64,000 nt of DNA from Azonexus sp. (GCF_030824335.1 NZ_JAVBXX010000014.1:79578-143577); one strand, 5' to 3'; positions 36,711 to 46,031 are shown, counted from the first letter of the stretch. The notes: generated by a model from the sequence alone, not told the origin. A program made the numbers and translations.

Positions 36711-37426
36711 AACGTGCTCTCGTCACTGGCGGCAGCGGCGGCATCGGCGCCGCAATCTGCCGGCGCCTGGCCGCCGACGGCCATCACGTCATCGTCCACG
36801 CCAACCGCAATCCGGACAAAGCTGCCGCTATCGCAGCCGAGATCATCGCCAATGGCGGCAGTGCCGAAGCGATCAGTTTCGACATCACCGACCGATCTGC
36901 CAGCGCAGCGACGCTTGAGCAGTTGCTCAACGCTGGCAGCATCCAGATCCTGGTCAACAACGCCGGCATCCACGCCGACGCAGTATTTCCCGGCATGTCC
37001 GGCAAGCAGTGGGACAGCGTCCTCGACGTCTCGCTGAACGGCTTTTTCAATGTCACGCAACCCCTGACGTTGCCAATGATCCGCACCCGCTGGGGTCGCA
37101 TCATCAATATTTCATCGGTCGCGGCGATTGCCGGCAACCGGGGCCAGGTCAATTATTCAGCGGCCAAGGGCGCGCTGCACGCCGCCACCAAGTCGCTGGC
37201 GCTGGAAGTGGCCAGCCGTGGCATCACGGTCAATGCCGTCGCACCGGGCATCATCGCCACCGACATGATTGAAGGCAGCTTCGATGGCGAAGCGATCAAG
37301 AAGCTGGTGCCGATGCAGCGCGCCGGCCAACCGGAGGAAGTCGCCAATCTGGTGGCTTTCCTGGCTTCCGACCAAGCCGCCTATATTTCCGGCCAGATCA
37401 TTTCGATCAACGGCGCGATGATTTGA
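36707..37426 (+). CDS. 3-oxoacyl-ACP reductase (ApeQ-like, FabG family)
   Basis: A 239-residue short-chain dehydrogenase: NADP-binding TGGSGGIG (7-14), NNAG (84-87), Ser137, Tyr150 and Lys154 (YSAAK). It reduces the beta-keto group at each extension cycle. It ends the second polyene block; the ATG overlaps the dehydratase stop. Confidence 0.93.
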   Translation: MKRALVTGGSGGIGAAICRRLAADGHHVIVHANRNPDKAAAIAAEIIANGGSAEAISFDITDRSASAATLEQLLNAGSIQILVNNAGIHADAVFPGMSGKQWDSVLDVSLNGFFNVTQPLTLPMIRTRWGRIINISSVAAIAGNRGQVNYSAAKGALHAATKSLALEVASRGITVNAVAPGIIATDMIEGSFDGEAIKKLVPMQRAGQPEEVANLVAFLASDQAAYISGQIISINGAMI

Positions 37427-37500
37427 GCCTGGCGGCAACTGCGCTGTCGTAGCGGGTATCTGCTAAATTAGTCATGCATCGTCCCCACTGGAGGCAATCA

Positions 37501-37745
37501 TGAGCAATACGAATCCGCTGACTCTGCATCAGGCCGCATTGACCCTGGTTTCCGACGCCGCGCAGGCGCACGAGATGGAAACCCGCCTGGCCCATGCCAT
37601 CGAACACGGCGAATTGCGCGCCAACGTCAAACGCTGGGCGACCGAACAATGGGAAGGCAAGCAATTGCCCGGCAACATCAATCGCCTGGAAACCTTTATC
37701 GATCCGGCTGAATTGGCAGCCTGGCAAAAGGCTGGTGGCTGCTAA
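37501..37745 (+). CDS. Hypothetical protein, 81 residues
   Basis: A short open frame with a good GGAGG ribosome site 7 bases upstream (CTGGAGGCAATC) and base composition like its neighbours. The product is soluble and mostly helical in character, with no motif I recognise; it has one cysteine, at the C-terminus (KAGGC). It lies 74 bases after the ketoreductase gene and may be an independent small gene. Confidence 0.6.
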
Positions 37746-37835
37746 ATGAGAGATTTCTACCGAGATAGCGGAGAGTCAAGAATGACTGAAAAATGATTCA
37801 GAACCCGACACTCGACTCTGTCAATATCGGACCAA

Positions 37836-38732
37836 TCATCTCAGCGCAGCACAGACATCTCTGATCTGACTGCGTAGCCATCGATGTGCGGGATCGGCAT
37901 CCTGTCTCGGGTGCCAAAGCAATGAAACCGTGATCTCTGGCGTGGAAACCGGAATGGGGAAGCTATGCATGCCGGCGCGCAGGTTTCCGGTATGTCGTTC
38001 GGGAACGCTGGCGATCAGGTCCGAGGCACGAGCCAGAGCCAGCGCCGTCGAAAATCCGCCAACGATGGTGACGATCTTCCGTTCCAGCCCGAATGCCTTC
38101 AGGGACTCATCAATCGGCCCCTTGTCCACACCCTGACGCGAGACGTAGACATGTCGTCCAGCCGCATAGCGGGCAGGTGTGACTTCCCCTTGGCTCAGCG
38201 GGTGTCCCATGCGGACGACGCCAATGAAACGGTCCCGGAACAAGGCCTGCACACGTAGTTCCGGCGCTGTCGTCTGCGCCACAACACCGGTTTCCAGATC
38301 GACCAGCCCGTCGCGCAGCGGCTTGCTGTCCTTGTCCGGTTTTTGCACGAAGCACAGGCGCACACCGGGTGCTTCCTCGCCGACGCGGGCGATCAACTCC
38401 GGCCCGAAATTTTCGACAAAACCCTCGCTGGTCCGCAGCGTGAAGGTTCTCTCCAGTTGTTTGAGATTGAGCTTTTCGGTCGGGCGTAAAACTGCCTCCC
38501 CATCCTGCACCAGTTGGCCGACGCGCTCACGCAGTTCGATGGCGCGCGGCGTCGGCACGAGACCGCGCCCAGCCCTGACCAGCAACGGATCGCCCGTCGT
38601 CTCGCGCAATCGCGCCAGCGCCCGGCTCATCGCCGACGGGCTGAGCCGCAGCCGCCGGGCAGCGCGTGCCACGCTGCCTTCGGCGAGCAAGACATCAAGG
38701 GTGAACAGCAGGTTCAGATCAGGTCGAGACAT
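37836..38732 (-). CDS. LysR-family transcriptional regulator
   Basis: A 298-residue LysR regulator beginning at the ATG at 38732 (MSRPDLNLLFTLDVLLAEGS). The winged helix-turn-helix is at 8-65 (VARAARRLRLSPSAMSRALA), followed by the substrate-binding domain. It is divergent from the MFS gene, with 142 bases between them, the usual arrangement for local control. A candidate operator is in that gap. Confidence 0.93.
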   Translation of the reverse strand: MSRPDLNLLFTLDVLLAEGSVARAARRLRLSPSAMSRALARLRETTGDPLLVRAGRGLVPTPRAIELRERVGQLVQDGEAVLRPTEKLNLKQLERTFTLRTSEGFVENFGPELIARVGEEAPGVRLCFVQKPDKDSKPLRDGLVDLETGVVAQTTAPELRVQALFRDRFIGVVRMGHPLSQGEVTPARYAAGRHVYVSRQGVDKGPIDESLKAFGLERKIVTIVGGFSTALALARASDLIASVPERHTGNLRAGMHSFPIPVSTPEITVSLLWHPRQDADPAHRWLRSQIRDVCAALR

Positions 38733-38774
38733 GGGGCAACGATAGCAGTGTTTATTCAATATATGGCGTCATAT

Positions 38775-38795
38775 GCATTTATAAGCTGCAAATGC
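38775..38795. promoter_or_regulatory. Candidate LysR operator between the regulator and MFS genes
   Basis: An inverted repeat GCATTT-N9-AAATGC (with the inner T-N11-A geometry favoured by LysR proteins) lies centrally in the divergent intergenic region. The assignment rests on position and symmetry only. Confidence 0.55.
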
Positions 38796-38874
38796 TGCGT
38801 CTTCCGCCATGTCATGCAAGGGCCTAGGATTCAGATAGCCCCAGCGGAAGCGCACTACCTGAAAGGAGTTCACG

Positions 38875-40326
38875 GTGAAAAAAATCGTTGCAGCACACAT
38901 TGAAACGGCGTCTCGACGCGCGGAAACGACGCCGTCAGTGCGCTGGACGCTGGCCAGCCTGGCGCTTTCCGTACTGCTGTCGTCACTCGGTACGAGTATT
39001 GCCAATGTGGCTTTGCCGAGCCTGGCGGAGGCGTTCAATGCCTCCTTCCAGGCAGTCCAGTGGATCGTCATCGCCTATCTGCTCGCCATCACCACCCTGA
39101 TTGTCAGCGCCGGACGGCTAGGTGACATCGTTGGTCGCAGAAGGCTGCTATTGATCGGAGTTTCATTGTTCACGCTGGCCTCGCTCCTCTGCGGCATGGC
39201 GCCAACCCTGTGGCTGCTGATTGCTGCGCGGACGCTGCAAGGGCTTGGCGCAGCAATCATGATGGCCCTCGCCATGGCCTTCGTCGGCGAGACAGTGCCG
39301 AAGGAAAAAACAGGCAGTGCCATTGGCCTGCTGGGAACGATGTCGGCAGTTGGCACCGCGCTTGGCCCATCACTTGGTGGCGCCTTGATTGCCGGGTTTG
39401 GTTGGCGGGCAATATTTTTCATCAACCTGCCGCTGGGGGCGCTCACACTCTATCTCGCCCATCGTTACCTGCCCGTTGATCAAAGGAAAGCGAAAATGGA
39501 GCGCACTGGCTTCGACGCGACAGGCACGCTACTCCTGGCCCTGACGCTTGCCGCCTATGCGCTGGCGATGACTATCGGACAAGGCAGTTTCGGTCGGCTC
39601 AACATGGTGCTGCTTTTGGTTGCCTTTGTCGGCGCTGGTCTTTTCATGTTTGCCGAAGCAAGAACCAAATCACCCTTGATCCAAATGGCGATGTTTCGCA
39701 AGCTTGAGCTGAGTGCAAGCTTGGCTACCAGTGCCCTCGTTTCAACAGTGATGATGGCGACACTGGTGGTCGGGCCGTTCTATCTCTCTCGTTCGCTGGA
39801 ACTTGACGCGGCAATGGTTGGACTCGTCCTGTCGGTCGGCCCGGCGGTAGCTGCGCTAACCGCCGCACCTGCGGGGCGTTTGACAGACCGACTGGGCACC
39901 CAATGTGTTACCACAACAGGACTCATCGGTATGGCGACCGGCGCCATCACGCTATCCATGTTGCCGATGTTGTTCGGCATCTCCGGCTACCTTGCACCCC
40001 TCGTCGTCATTACCACCAGCTACGCGTTCTTTCAGACAGCCAACAACACGGCCGTGATGACAGACGTCAGCCCGGAGCAACGCGGTGCCATTTCCGGCAT
40101 GCTTAACCTGTCGCGCAACCTCGGGCTTATCACCGGCGCATCCGTCATGGGCGCAGTCTTCGCCTACGGATCCGCGTCGAATGACATTGCAACAGCGCCC
40201 TCAGATGCCGTTGCCACCGGTATGCGGATCACCTTCGCCGTCGCCGCGGCCCTCGTCATCATCGCACTTGCCATCTCTGCCGGAGCTTACCGTCGTGCAC
40301 TCCGGAATCGACTCGCAACTCCATAA
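38875..40326 (+). CDS. MFS drug/efflux transporter, DHA2 (EmrB/QacA) type
   Basis: A 483-residue transporter with about 14 membrane segments. The start is the GTG at 38875 after an AAAGGAG ribosome site. GRLGDIVGRRRLLLIG is motif A, and LGPSLGGALIAGFGWRAIFFI is motif C-like. Such proteins expel drugs and antiseptics. It is likely controlled by the divergent LysR regulator. Nothing ties it to pigment synthesis except location. Confidence 0.9.
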   Translation: MKKIVAAHIETASRRAETTPSVRWTLASLALSVLLSSLGTSIANVALPSLAEAFNASFQAVQWIVIAYLLAITTLIVSAGRLGDIVGRRRLLLIGVSLFTLASLLCGMAPTLWLLIAARTLQGLGAAIMMALAMAFVGETVPKEKTGSAIGLLGTMSAVGTALGPSLGGALIAGFGWRAIFFINLPLGALTLYLAHRYLPVDQRKAKMERTGFDATGTLLLALTLAAYALAMTIGQGSFGRLNMVLLLVAFVGAGLFMFAEARTKSPLIQMAMFRKLELSASLATSALVSTVMMATLVVGPFYLSRSLELDAAMVGLVLSVGPAVAALTAAPAGRLTDRLGTQCVTTTGLIGMATGAITLSMLPMLFGISGYLAPLVVITTSYAFFQTANNTAVMTDVSPEQRGAISGMLNLSRNLGLITGASVMGAVFAYGSASNDIATAPSDAVATGMRITFAVAAALVIIALAISAGAYRRALRNRLATP

Positions 40327-40526
40327 GTAGAAAATTCAGGTTCAACTATCGCGGATTATTGTTGCTGGATGGCAAAGCCCGTGGAATCAGATGGACGACC
40401 TACCCAATAGACATAGGCTTCCTCTGTACGTATGCTGCAGTGCAAGTCGCAACACCAAGTTAGGGAGCAACACGCTTCTCCCAAAACAAAGCGTTGCCAC
40501 ATCCCCGCAGGCGAGAGGAACATTCC

Positions 40527-40970
40527 ATGAAAATCAGCACAGAAACGCCCAATCTTTACACCAACCAGCGCACACCGACGCCCGGCAAGGCACATACCAA
40601 CTCCACGTCGTTTTCCGCAGCGCTAACGGCGGCCAAGACCGAAACATCTACCGTCAAGCCAGCAGATTTCACCAGCATGACCCGTCAGGAAATGTTCGAT
40701 TGGATGAACGACCAAATTCGCAGTGGAAAAATGTCGCTCGATGAAAGTTCGCCTTTCTTGGGGATGACAATGAAGATATCCGTAGCGACCGGCCAACCGG
40801 TCAATATGTCTACAGATTTCGAGCGCTTCAATTTCGTTGAAAAGGCGCGCTTGGGTGTCGAAGGAGCGCGGTCACGCAACGACCAAGATTCAGCCAAGAA
40901 CCTGCAGCGCGCCATCGAAATAATGCAAAGAAACCAGGGACAGGCAATCAATATTGCTGCACGTGCATAA
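40527..40970 (+). CDS. Hypothetical protein, 147 residues
   Basis: A soluble protein beginning at the ATG at 40527 after an AGAGGAAC ribosome site. The first 55 residues are rich in Thr, Ser, Pro and Asn and look disordered. A later part reads MTRQEMFDWMNDQIRSGKMS and SKNLQRAIEIMQRNQGQAIN, probably helical. Nucleotide composition is lower in GC than in the pigment genes. I do not recognise the family. The 200 bases before it hold no other feature I can name. Confidence 0.6.
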   Translation: MKISTETPNLYTNQRTPTPGKAHTNSTSFSAALTAAKTETSTVKPADFTSMTRQEMFDWMNDQIRSGKMSLDESSPFLGMTMKISVATGQPVNMSTDFERFNFVEKARLGVEGARSRNDQDSAKNLQRAIEIMQRNQGQAINIAARA

Positions 40971-41015
40971 CAAACCACTTTGGCGTAACGCTCACCACTG
41001 AAAAGTTCTGACACC

Positions 41016-41375
41016 ATGCCCACCGAACGCATCTCAAAACTACTCGAAGACATGCGTCTTCTCGATCCTGAGCGCTTCGAGCTTGTGCAAGCACTGAGAA
41101 AAGCCATCCTTGGTTTGGACTCCTTTATCTCCGAGGAAGTGAAATACGGTGGCATTTTGTTCTCAGCCGAGAAGCCCTTTTGCGGCATCTTCTCTTATGC
41201 AAAGCACGTTTCGCTGGAGTTTGGTGCGGGCGCATCTCTCCCGGACAAATTCAAGGTACTTGAGGGTGAAGGCAAGTTACGCCGCCACATCAAGCTTTCG
41301 TCTGCACAGGACATCGCGGAAAAGCATGTCGGCGAGTATCTTCTTTTGGCGCTCAGGGCACCCCAAAAGCCGTAA
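41016..41375 (+). CDS. DUF1801 domain protein
   Basis: A 119-residue soluble protein. The blocks SEEVKYGGILFSAEKPFCGI and EGKLRRHIKLSSAQDI are typical of DUF1801 (YdhG-like) proteins. The function is unknown. It is convergent with the antiporter gene, 77 bases away. Confidence 0.75.
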   Translation: MPTERISKLLEDMRLLDPERFELVQALRKAILGLDSFISEEVKYGGILFSAEKPFCGIFSYAKHVSLEFGAGASLPDKFKVLEGEGKLRRHIKLSSAQDIAEKHVGEYLLLALRAPQKP

Positions 41376-41452
41376 GTTGGGAAGTTGGGGCTCGCATCAC
41401 CAAGAGCCGAATCTGCCCCATTTCCCCGGTCGACCGTAAAAATCCGCAATTT

Positions 41453-42652
41453 TCAGGCCGAACGCCCGATCAGTTCTTTCAAGCGCGCCAGCTTCGGCGC
41501 CACCATTGGCACCGTCAGCATCGTACTCGCCACGGCCATCAGCAAGAGTGCGGTGAACGCCTCGCTGGTGATGATTTCGCGGTCGAGCAGGATGTTGGCG
41601 AAGATGATCATGATTAGCGCCTTGGTCTGCAGCAGCCAGCCGATGATCGATGCTTCGCCCGGCGCCCAGTTCAGGATGCGGCCGGCGATACGCACGCCGA
41701 TCAGCTTGCCGGCGACCGATGCGACGAGCAGCAGCGCGGCGGCGACGAAGACCGTTTCGCCACCCAGCGTCCAGTTGGTACGCAAGCCGGTGGACAGGAA
41801 AAATACCGGCATGGCGACAAGCAGCACGTGGTGGCGCAGCAAATCCATTTTTTCCTGATCGAACCATTCGGCTTCCATCACTGCACCCGCCAGGAAAGCG
41901 CCGACCATGAAATGCAGGCCGGCCCAGTCGGCACCGAAACCGCAGACGGCGAGCCAGATCAGCGCGACGTACCAGCGGTCGCGCTCGACCAGGCGGGCCA
42001 TCAATTTGTGGAACAGCCAGCCGATCACGACAAAGGCCAGCAGGAAGACCAGTTGTTTGCCGACCCGGCTCCAGTCCATCAGGATCAGCGCCAGCACGCC
42101 CCAGATCGCAATGTCGTCCAGGCTGGCGTAACGCAGGATGCGCTGACCGATGGGCTGGCGCAGCACGTCCAGCTTTTCCATGAACAGGATCAGGATGGGC
42201 AGGGCGGTCACCGCACAGGCCATGCCAACACCCAGGATGAACTGCCAGCGCAAGCCTTGCGCGCCCAGCCAGCCGTCAGCCAACAGCAAAATCCCCGCCG
42301 CCACACTACCGAGCAGCAACGGTACACCCAAAGCCAGACCAGCGGTAATGCCGCTTTCCCGCCGATAGGCCCAGGCTTTTCTCAGGTCCAGCTCGATACC
42401 GGCGATCATCACGAAAATCATCACCGCCCACCAGGCGATGCCGTTCAGCGACTGGATGACCGGCGCCGTGAAGACGAAACTGTAGTAATCGGGAAAGGCC
42501 TGACCGAGCACGCCGGGGCCGAGCAGGATGCCGGTCAGAATCTGTACGACAACCAGCGGCGCGTAATACTCGGTACGGCCGATCCGCCAGATCAGCCAGG
42601 GCAGCGCGAAGATCAGGATCATCGCGATCAGGAAGAGTTCGGTGGTATTCAC
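41453..42652 (-). CDS. Cation:proton antiporter (CPA2/Kef type, no TrkA domain)
   Basis: A 399-residue membrane protein with about 12 segments. The start is the GTG at 42652, whose GTGA overlaps the methyltransferase stop. Blocks VQILTGILLGPGVLGQAFP, AGIELDLRKAWAYRRESG and ILRYASLDDIAIWGVLAL are typical of the CPA2 family. There is no C-terminal nucleotide-binding domain. As the terminal gene of the halogenase-chorismatase operon, it may serve ion balance during pigment production or halide handling; that is inference. Confidence 0.88.
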   Translation of the reverse strand: MNTTELFLIAMILIFALPWLIWRIGRTEYYAPLVVVQILTGILLGPGVLGQAFPDYYSFVFTAPVIQSLNGIAWWAVMIFVMIAGIELDLRKAWAYRRESGITAGLALGVPLLLGSVAAGILLLADGWLGAQGLRWQFILGVGMACAVTALPILILFMEKLDVLRQPIGQRILRYASLDDIAIWGVLALILMDWSRVGKQLVFLLAFVVIGWLFHKLMARLVERDRWYVALIWLAVCGFGADWAGLHFMVGAFLAGAVMEAEWFDQEKMDLLRHHVLLVAMPVFFLSTGLRTNWTLGGETVFVAAALLLVASVAGKLIGVRIAGRILNWAPGEASIIGWLLQTKALIMIIFANILLDREIITSEAFTALLLMAVASTMLTVPMVAPKLARLKELIGRSA

Positions 42653-43395
42653 GGCCGGCGCGCGGTGTATTCGCGGAAAATACCGAAGGTCAGCGAGCAC
42701 TGCACATCGACAAAACCGGCCCGGCGCAGGGCGTCGAGAATGCGCTCCGGCTCGATGGCTGCTTCGATGGTGTCGCCGTAATAGGCCCAGAGCCGGCCGA
42801 CATCGGCATAACGTCCCATCAACCGGGCCAGCAAAGGCACCACGCCACCGATGTAGGCGCGCAAGGCGAGTTGCCCCAGACGATTTTGCGGTCGACTGAT
42901 CTCCATCAGACAAACGCTACCGCCCGGTTTGAGGACGCGCAGATATTCGCTGAAGGCCTGGTCCATGTCGCCGACGTGACGCAGCGCGTAGCCCATCGAA
43001 ACGAAATCGACGCAGGCATCGGGCAAGGGAATCGATTCGGCGTAGGCGACCAGCGTTTCCACGTCGAGCTTCTTGCGCAGTTCGGCCAGCATGCCGGGCG
43101 AGGGATCAAGCGCCACCACCCGGCCCGTTGGCCCGACCAGTTCCTGCGCCGCCACGGCCACCAGACCGGTTCCGGCGGCCACGTCGAGCACATGCATGCC
43201 CGGCTGCAAGCCACAGCGCTGCAGGACCTCGCGGCGATACCAGGCACCACTGCCCAGCGCGGTAATGCGTTCGGCGTTGTCGTAGCCGGGCGCCGCCTCG
43301 TCGAACATCGTGCGCGTGACGGAACGCCGCTCCGCTTCATCGGCAAAATAGGTGTTCAGGCGAGGATCTTTTTTCAGCGCGGCGTTTTTTTCCAT
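42649..43395 (-). CDS. UbiE-like class I SAM methyltransferase
   Basis: A 248-residue methyltransferase: motif I VLDVAAGTGLVAVAAQELVG, then YAESIPLPDACVDFVSMGYA and LRVLKPGGSVCLMEISRP, as in the UbiE/COQ5 family. Because it sits in the aryl-polyene operon, the likely substrate is the aromatic head group rather than ubiquinone precursors; a housekeeping ubiE would be elsewhere. 24 bases follow the glycosyltransferase stop. Confidence 0.87.
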   Translation of the reverse strand: MEKNAALKKDPRLNTYFADEAERRSVTRTMFDEAAPGYDNAERITALGSGAWYRREVLQRCGLQPGMHVLDVAAGTGLVAVAAQELVGPTGRVVALDPSPGMLAELRKKLDVETLVAYAESIPLPDACVDFVSMGYALRHVGDMDQAFSEYLRVLKPGGSVCLMEISRPQNRLGQLALRAYIGGVVPLLARLMGRYADVGRLWAYYGDTIEAAIEPERILDALRRAGFVDVQCSLTFGIFREYTARRP

Positions 43396-43419
43396 GGTTC
43401 CTGGACAGACGAGAGATTT

Positions 43420-44181
43420 TTATGGGTGCAGCAAGCGCCGGACAATCAGCCCGGGCAACCGCCAGATAAAACCGAGAAACAAGCGGGTATGCATCCAGGT
43501 CAGCAAGGTGTTGTCGCGCAGGTAACGAAAATGCGAGACGCCGCCTTCGTCGGGCCGGAAATAGCGCACCGGCGCATCCTTGTTGATTGGCCAGACACCG
43601 GCCCAGCACAGGCGGACCACGGCTTCCGGATCGAAATCGAAACGCCGCATCCAGCGGTTGTTGCGCATGATGCGGATCAGCGGGGTCACCGGGTAAACGC
43701 GAAAACCGTACAAGGAATCACCGATCCCCATCCACAGGGTTTCCAGATTGGCCCAGGCATTCGAGACCTTGCGGCCATTGACGCGCAAGGCCGGGGCATC
43801 GGCGGCGAAAACCGGCTTGCCAAGCACCATCGCGGCCGGCGCAGCCTGCGACGCGGCCATGAAATCGGGAATCAGCTCGACCGGGTGTTGACCGTCGGAA
43901 TCCATCGTCAGGGCATGCGTAAAGCCTTCGCTGGCAGCCAGGGTGAGCCCTTCCAGCACGGCGCTCCCCTTGCCGCGGTTTTCCGGCAGCACGATGACGC
44001 GCAAACCGGGATCGGCCAGCGCCATGGCTTGCAATGGCTCGATGCTGCCGTCGGTACTGCCGTCGACCACGACCCAGACCGGTGTCCACTGTGCCCGTGC
44101 AGCACGCACGGTATCCATGACCTTGGGGCCTGGGTTGTAACTGGGGATCAGGACAAAGTGGGTCGTTGAGACGAGTGACAT
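43420..44181 (-). CDS. Family 2 glycosyltransferase
   Basis: A 253-residue GT-A fold transferase: FVLIPSYNPGPKVMDTV at the N-terminus, VVVDGSTDGSIEPL, and the metal-binding DSDGQHP. It resembles dolichol-phosphate mannose synthase-like enzymes and the glycosyltransferase half of ApeJ. It starts 3 bases after the acyltransferase stop. Confidence 0.88.
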   Translation of the reverse strand: MSLVSTTHFVLIPSYNPGPKVMDTVRAARAQWTPVWVVVDGSTDGSIEPLQAMALADPGLRVIVLPENRGKGSAVLEGLTLAASEGFTHALTMDSDGQHPVELIPDFMAASQAAPAAMVLGKPVFAADAPALRVNGRKVSNAWANLETLWMGIGDSLYGFRVYPVTPLIRIMRNNRWMRRFDFDPEAVVRLCWAGVWPINKDAPVRYFRPDEGGVSHFRYLRDNTLLTWMHTRLFLGFIWRLPGLIVRRLLHP

Positions 44182-44184
44182 GAT

Positions 44185-44961
44185 TCAGACTGCTGCGGTC
44201 GACGGTGAAAACGAGGCTAATTCACTGCGGAAATAGGCCTCCAGTTCGCGGGTAAAGACCTTGACGTTGCCCGGCGGGTCGAAACGCCGACCCAGCCGGA
44301 TGCGGCAATGCAGCGGTAACGATGCCGGCCGGAACAAAGGCCAGGCCTTGCCCAGGTAGGGCGTGGAAAATTCGATCAGCAAAGTTTGCACTGGCACCTT
44401 GGCCCGCCCGGCAATCAGCCCCGTCGTCGGCATGCAGGTATCAAGCGGCATATTCCGCGTGCGCGTACCTTCCGGAAAGATGACGAGATGCGCCCCGGCA
44501 TGCAACTCCTCGCGTGCCTTGATGATCATCTCGATCGCTGCATTGTTACCGATATACCTGGCCAACCGGGCTGCTGCACCGAACAGGATGTTGTCGAGCA
44601 AGCTCGCTTTCATGATGCAGACCGCTTTGGGCAAGCGTGACAGGATCATTGGCGCATCAAGCAGCGAGGGATGATTGGCCACCAGGATCAGCGGGCCTTC
44701 GTCGCGTAATTGATCCAGATCGCTCAGATCGAAACGGCAGGCGCAGCAGGTTTGCAGAAAAGCCAGATAAATGCGCATGCCCCAACGAATGGCCTGACGC
44801 CCCAGCGGCAAGCCAATGCGCCGCGGTAGCAGGGGATTGAGCAACATGGCAAAGGGCAACCAGATCAGGCAGATGACGGCCAGTCCGCCCAAGCCGCAAT
44901 ACATCGCGACATACTCGTACAGGCGCCACAGGATTTTTTTTTCTTGATGCAACGGATTCAC
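44185..44961 (-). CDS. 1-acyl-glycerol-3-phosphate acyltransferase-like (ApeD-like)
   Basis: A 258-residue membrane-bound acyltransferase. The catalytic HxxxxD motif is in VANHPSLLDAPMI, and FPEGTRTRNM is the second block. One or two N-terminal membrane segments (about 20-55) are present. GTG start at 44961 overlaps the chorismatase stop (GTGA). In aryl-polyene loci an enzyme of this type builds the membrane lipid anchor. Confidence 0.88.
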   Translation of the reverse strand: MNPLHQEKKILWRLYEYVAMYCGLGGLAVICLIWLPFAMLLNPLLPRRIGLPLGRQAIRWGMRIYLAFLQTCCACRFDLSDLDQLRDEGPLILVANHPSLLDAPMILSRLPKAVCIMKASLLDNILFGAAARLARYIGNNAAIEMIIKAREELHAGAHLVIFPEGTRTRNMPLDTCMPTTGLIAGRAKVPVQTLLIEFSTPYLGKAWPLFRPASLPLHCRIRLGRRFDPPGNVKVFTRELEAYFRSELASFSPSTAAV

Positions 44962-46031
44962 AATGGCTCAGCCGGGTGCTTGGCGGATGCGCCGGATTCC
45001 AGCGAATGCATTGCCATGGCTTCAATTTCAACCAGCAGATCGGCGCGACAGATATCAGCCTCGACATAGACGATCCCGGCATCGCCGAGGGTCGGCGACA
45101 AAATGTTCCGAACAACCGGGTAATCGGCGGCATGCCGCAGGTAAACCCGGTAAATCAGCGCATCCGGCATGAACCGGGCCGAGCGGCACAGGCGATTGGC
45201 TTCACTCACCACGGCAAGGATATTGGCCAGCGATTCGCTGCATTGCCCGGCGATATCTCCCGGATGCACCGTCTGATGTCCAACAATGCTCGCGGTACCG
45301 GAGATGAAGAGAATTTCCTGCCCCGGCGGGTAGACCAGCGCAGCACGCGAAAAGATCGGGCTACGCGGTCCGTATTCAGCCGGATAGTGATAAGCACTGA
45401 TCTGCCGGGGATTTTCCACCGCCACGGCGGGTACTGCACCAGCCAGGAATGCAATGGACAACGGTCCCGCTGACAAGCCGATGGCACAAGCGGCCGGCAC
45501 ATTGCCGGTCGTCCCTTGGCGACAAGCCAGAAATGCATCCTGGCGACCGATGTTGAATTGCCGGTAACGCTCCAGGCCTGCCGTTTCTTCATTGATCCCG
45601 GCCAGGTAATTCCAGACACGCCACAAGGCCGGCAGCTTCTGGGCGTCGAGCAAGCGAAAGATCCGGCGATAGGCTTCCTCGCTGGCTGCCTGAATGGCCG
45701 GACAGCCAGCGGCGGAAAAATCTGCTTCGTCCAGCTCGATCACGCCGTACAGCACATCGCCAGCACGGCGCCAGGCGATCCCTTCGTCACAACCGGACCG
45801 ACAGGGTGCATCAACCCACCAGACATCGCACAAGGTGCTTGCTGTCGATCCTGGCAGATGCGCGGAAATATGCTGTTGTGGCCAGTTGACCGCAGAATTT
45901 TCACTACCGAGCCTGGCACCGCCCAGAATACAGCCCGTTTCACGTGAAACGACTGAATGGCTCAGTTGAGCCACACCGGATACAAAATTCAGGAAAGACA
46001 CGTCAGACCGAATCCATCGCCGGATCATCAA
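44958..46031 (-). CDS. Chorismatase, FkbO/Hyg5/XanB2 family
   Basis: A 357-residue enzyme if begun at the ATG at 46031, overlapping the halogenase-like gene by 29 bases. Recognisable blocks are WRVWNYLAGINEET (138-150), AYHYPAEYGPRSPIFSRA (213-230), FISGTASIVGHQTVHPGD (242-259) and a C-terminal YVEADICRADLLVEIEA. This family hydrolyses or eliminates chorismate; XanB2 of Xanthomonas yields 3- and 4-hydroxybenzoate for xanthomonadin and ubiquinone. It should therefore supply the aryl starter. The parS site C lies within the first 35 codons. Confidence 0.88.
   Translation of the reverse strand: MMIRRWIRSDVSFLNFVSGVAQLSHSVVSRETGCILGGARLGSENSAVNWPQQHISAHLPGSTASTLCDVWWVDAPCRSGCDEGIAWRRAGDVLYGVIELDEADFSAAGCPAIQAASEEAYRRIFRLLDAQKLPALWRVWNYLAGINEETAGLERYRQFNIGRQDAFLACRQGTTGNVPAACAIGLSAGPLSIAFLAGAVPAVAVENPRQISAYHYPAEYGPRSPIFSRAALVYPPGQEILFISGTASIVGHQTVHPGDIAGQCSESLANILAVVSEANRLCRSARFMPDALIYRVYLRHAADYPVVRNILSPTLGDAGIVYVEADICRADLLVEIEAMAMHSLESGASAKHPAEPL
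45937..45950. promoter_or_regulatory. parS site C (perfect palindrome)
   Basis: GTTTCACGTGAAAC exactly matches the 14-bp chromosomal parS core and is flanked by C and G, extending the symmetry to 16 bp. It lies inside the 5' part of the chorismatase gene (codons for VSRET). Confidence 0.88.

Noticed and set aside
38733..38874. LysR regulator as controller of the pigment genes
   Set aside because: Its divergent partner is the MFS exporter, and no matching inverted repeat was noticed upstream of the pigment operons.
42871..44169. A 432-codon open frame on the plus strand
   Set aside because: It lies opposite the methyltransferase and glycosyltransferase genes and has low-complexity, Gln/His/Arg-rich sequence with no family resemblance.
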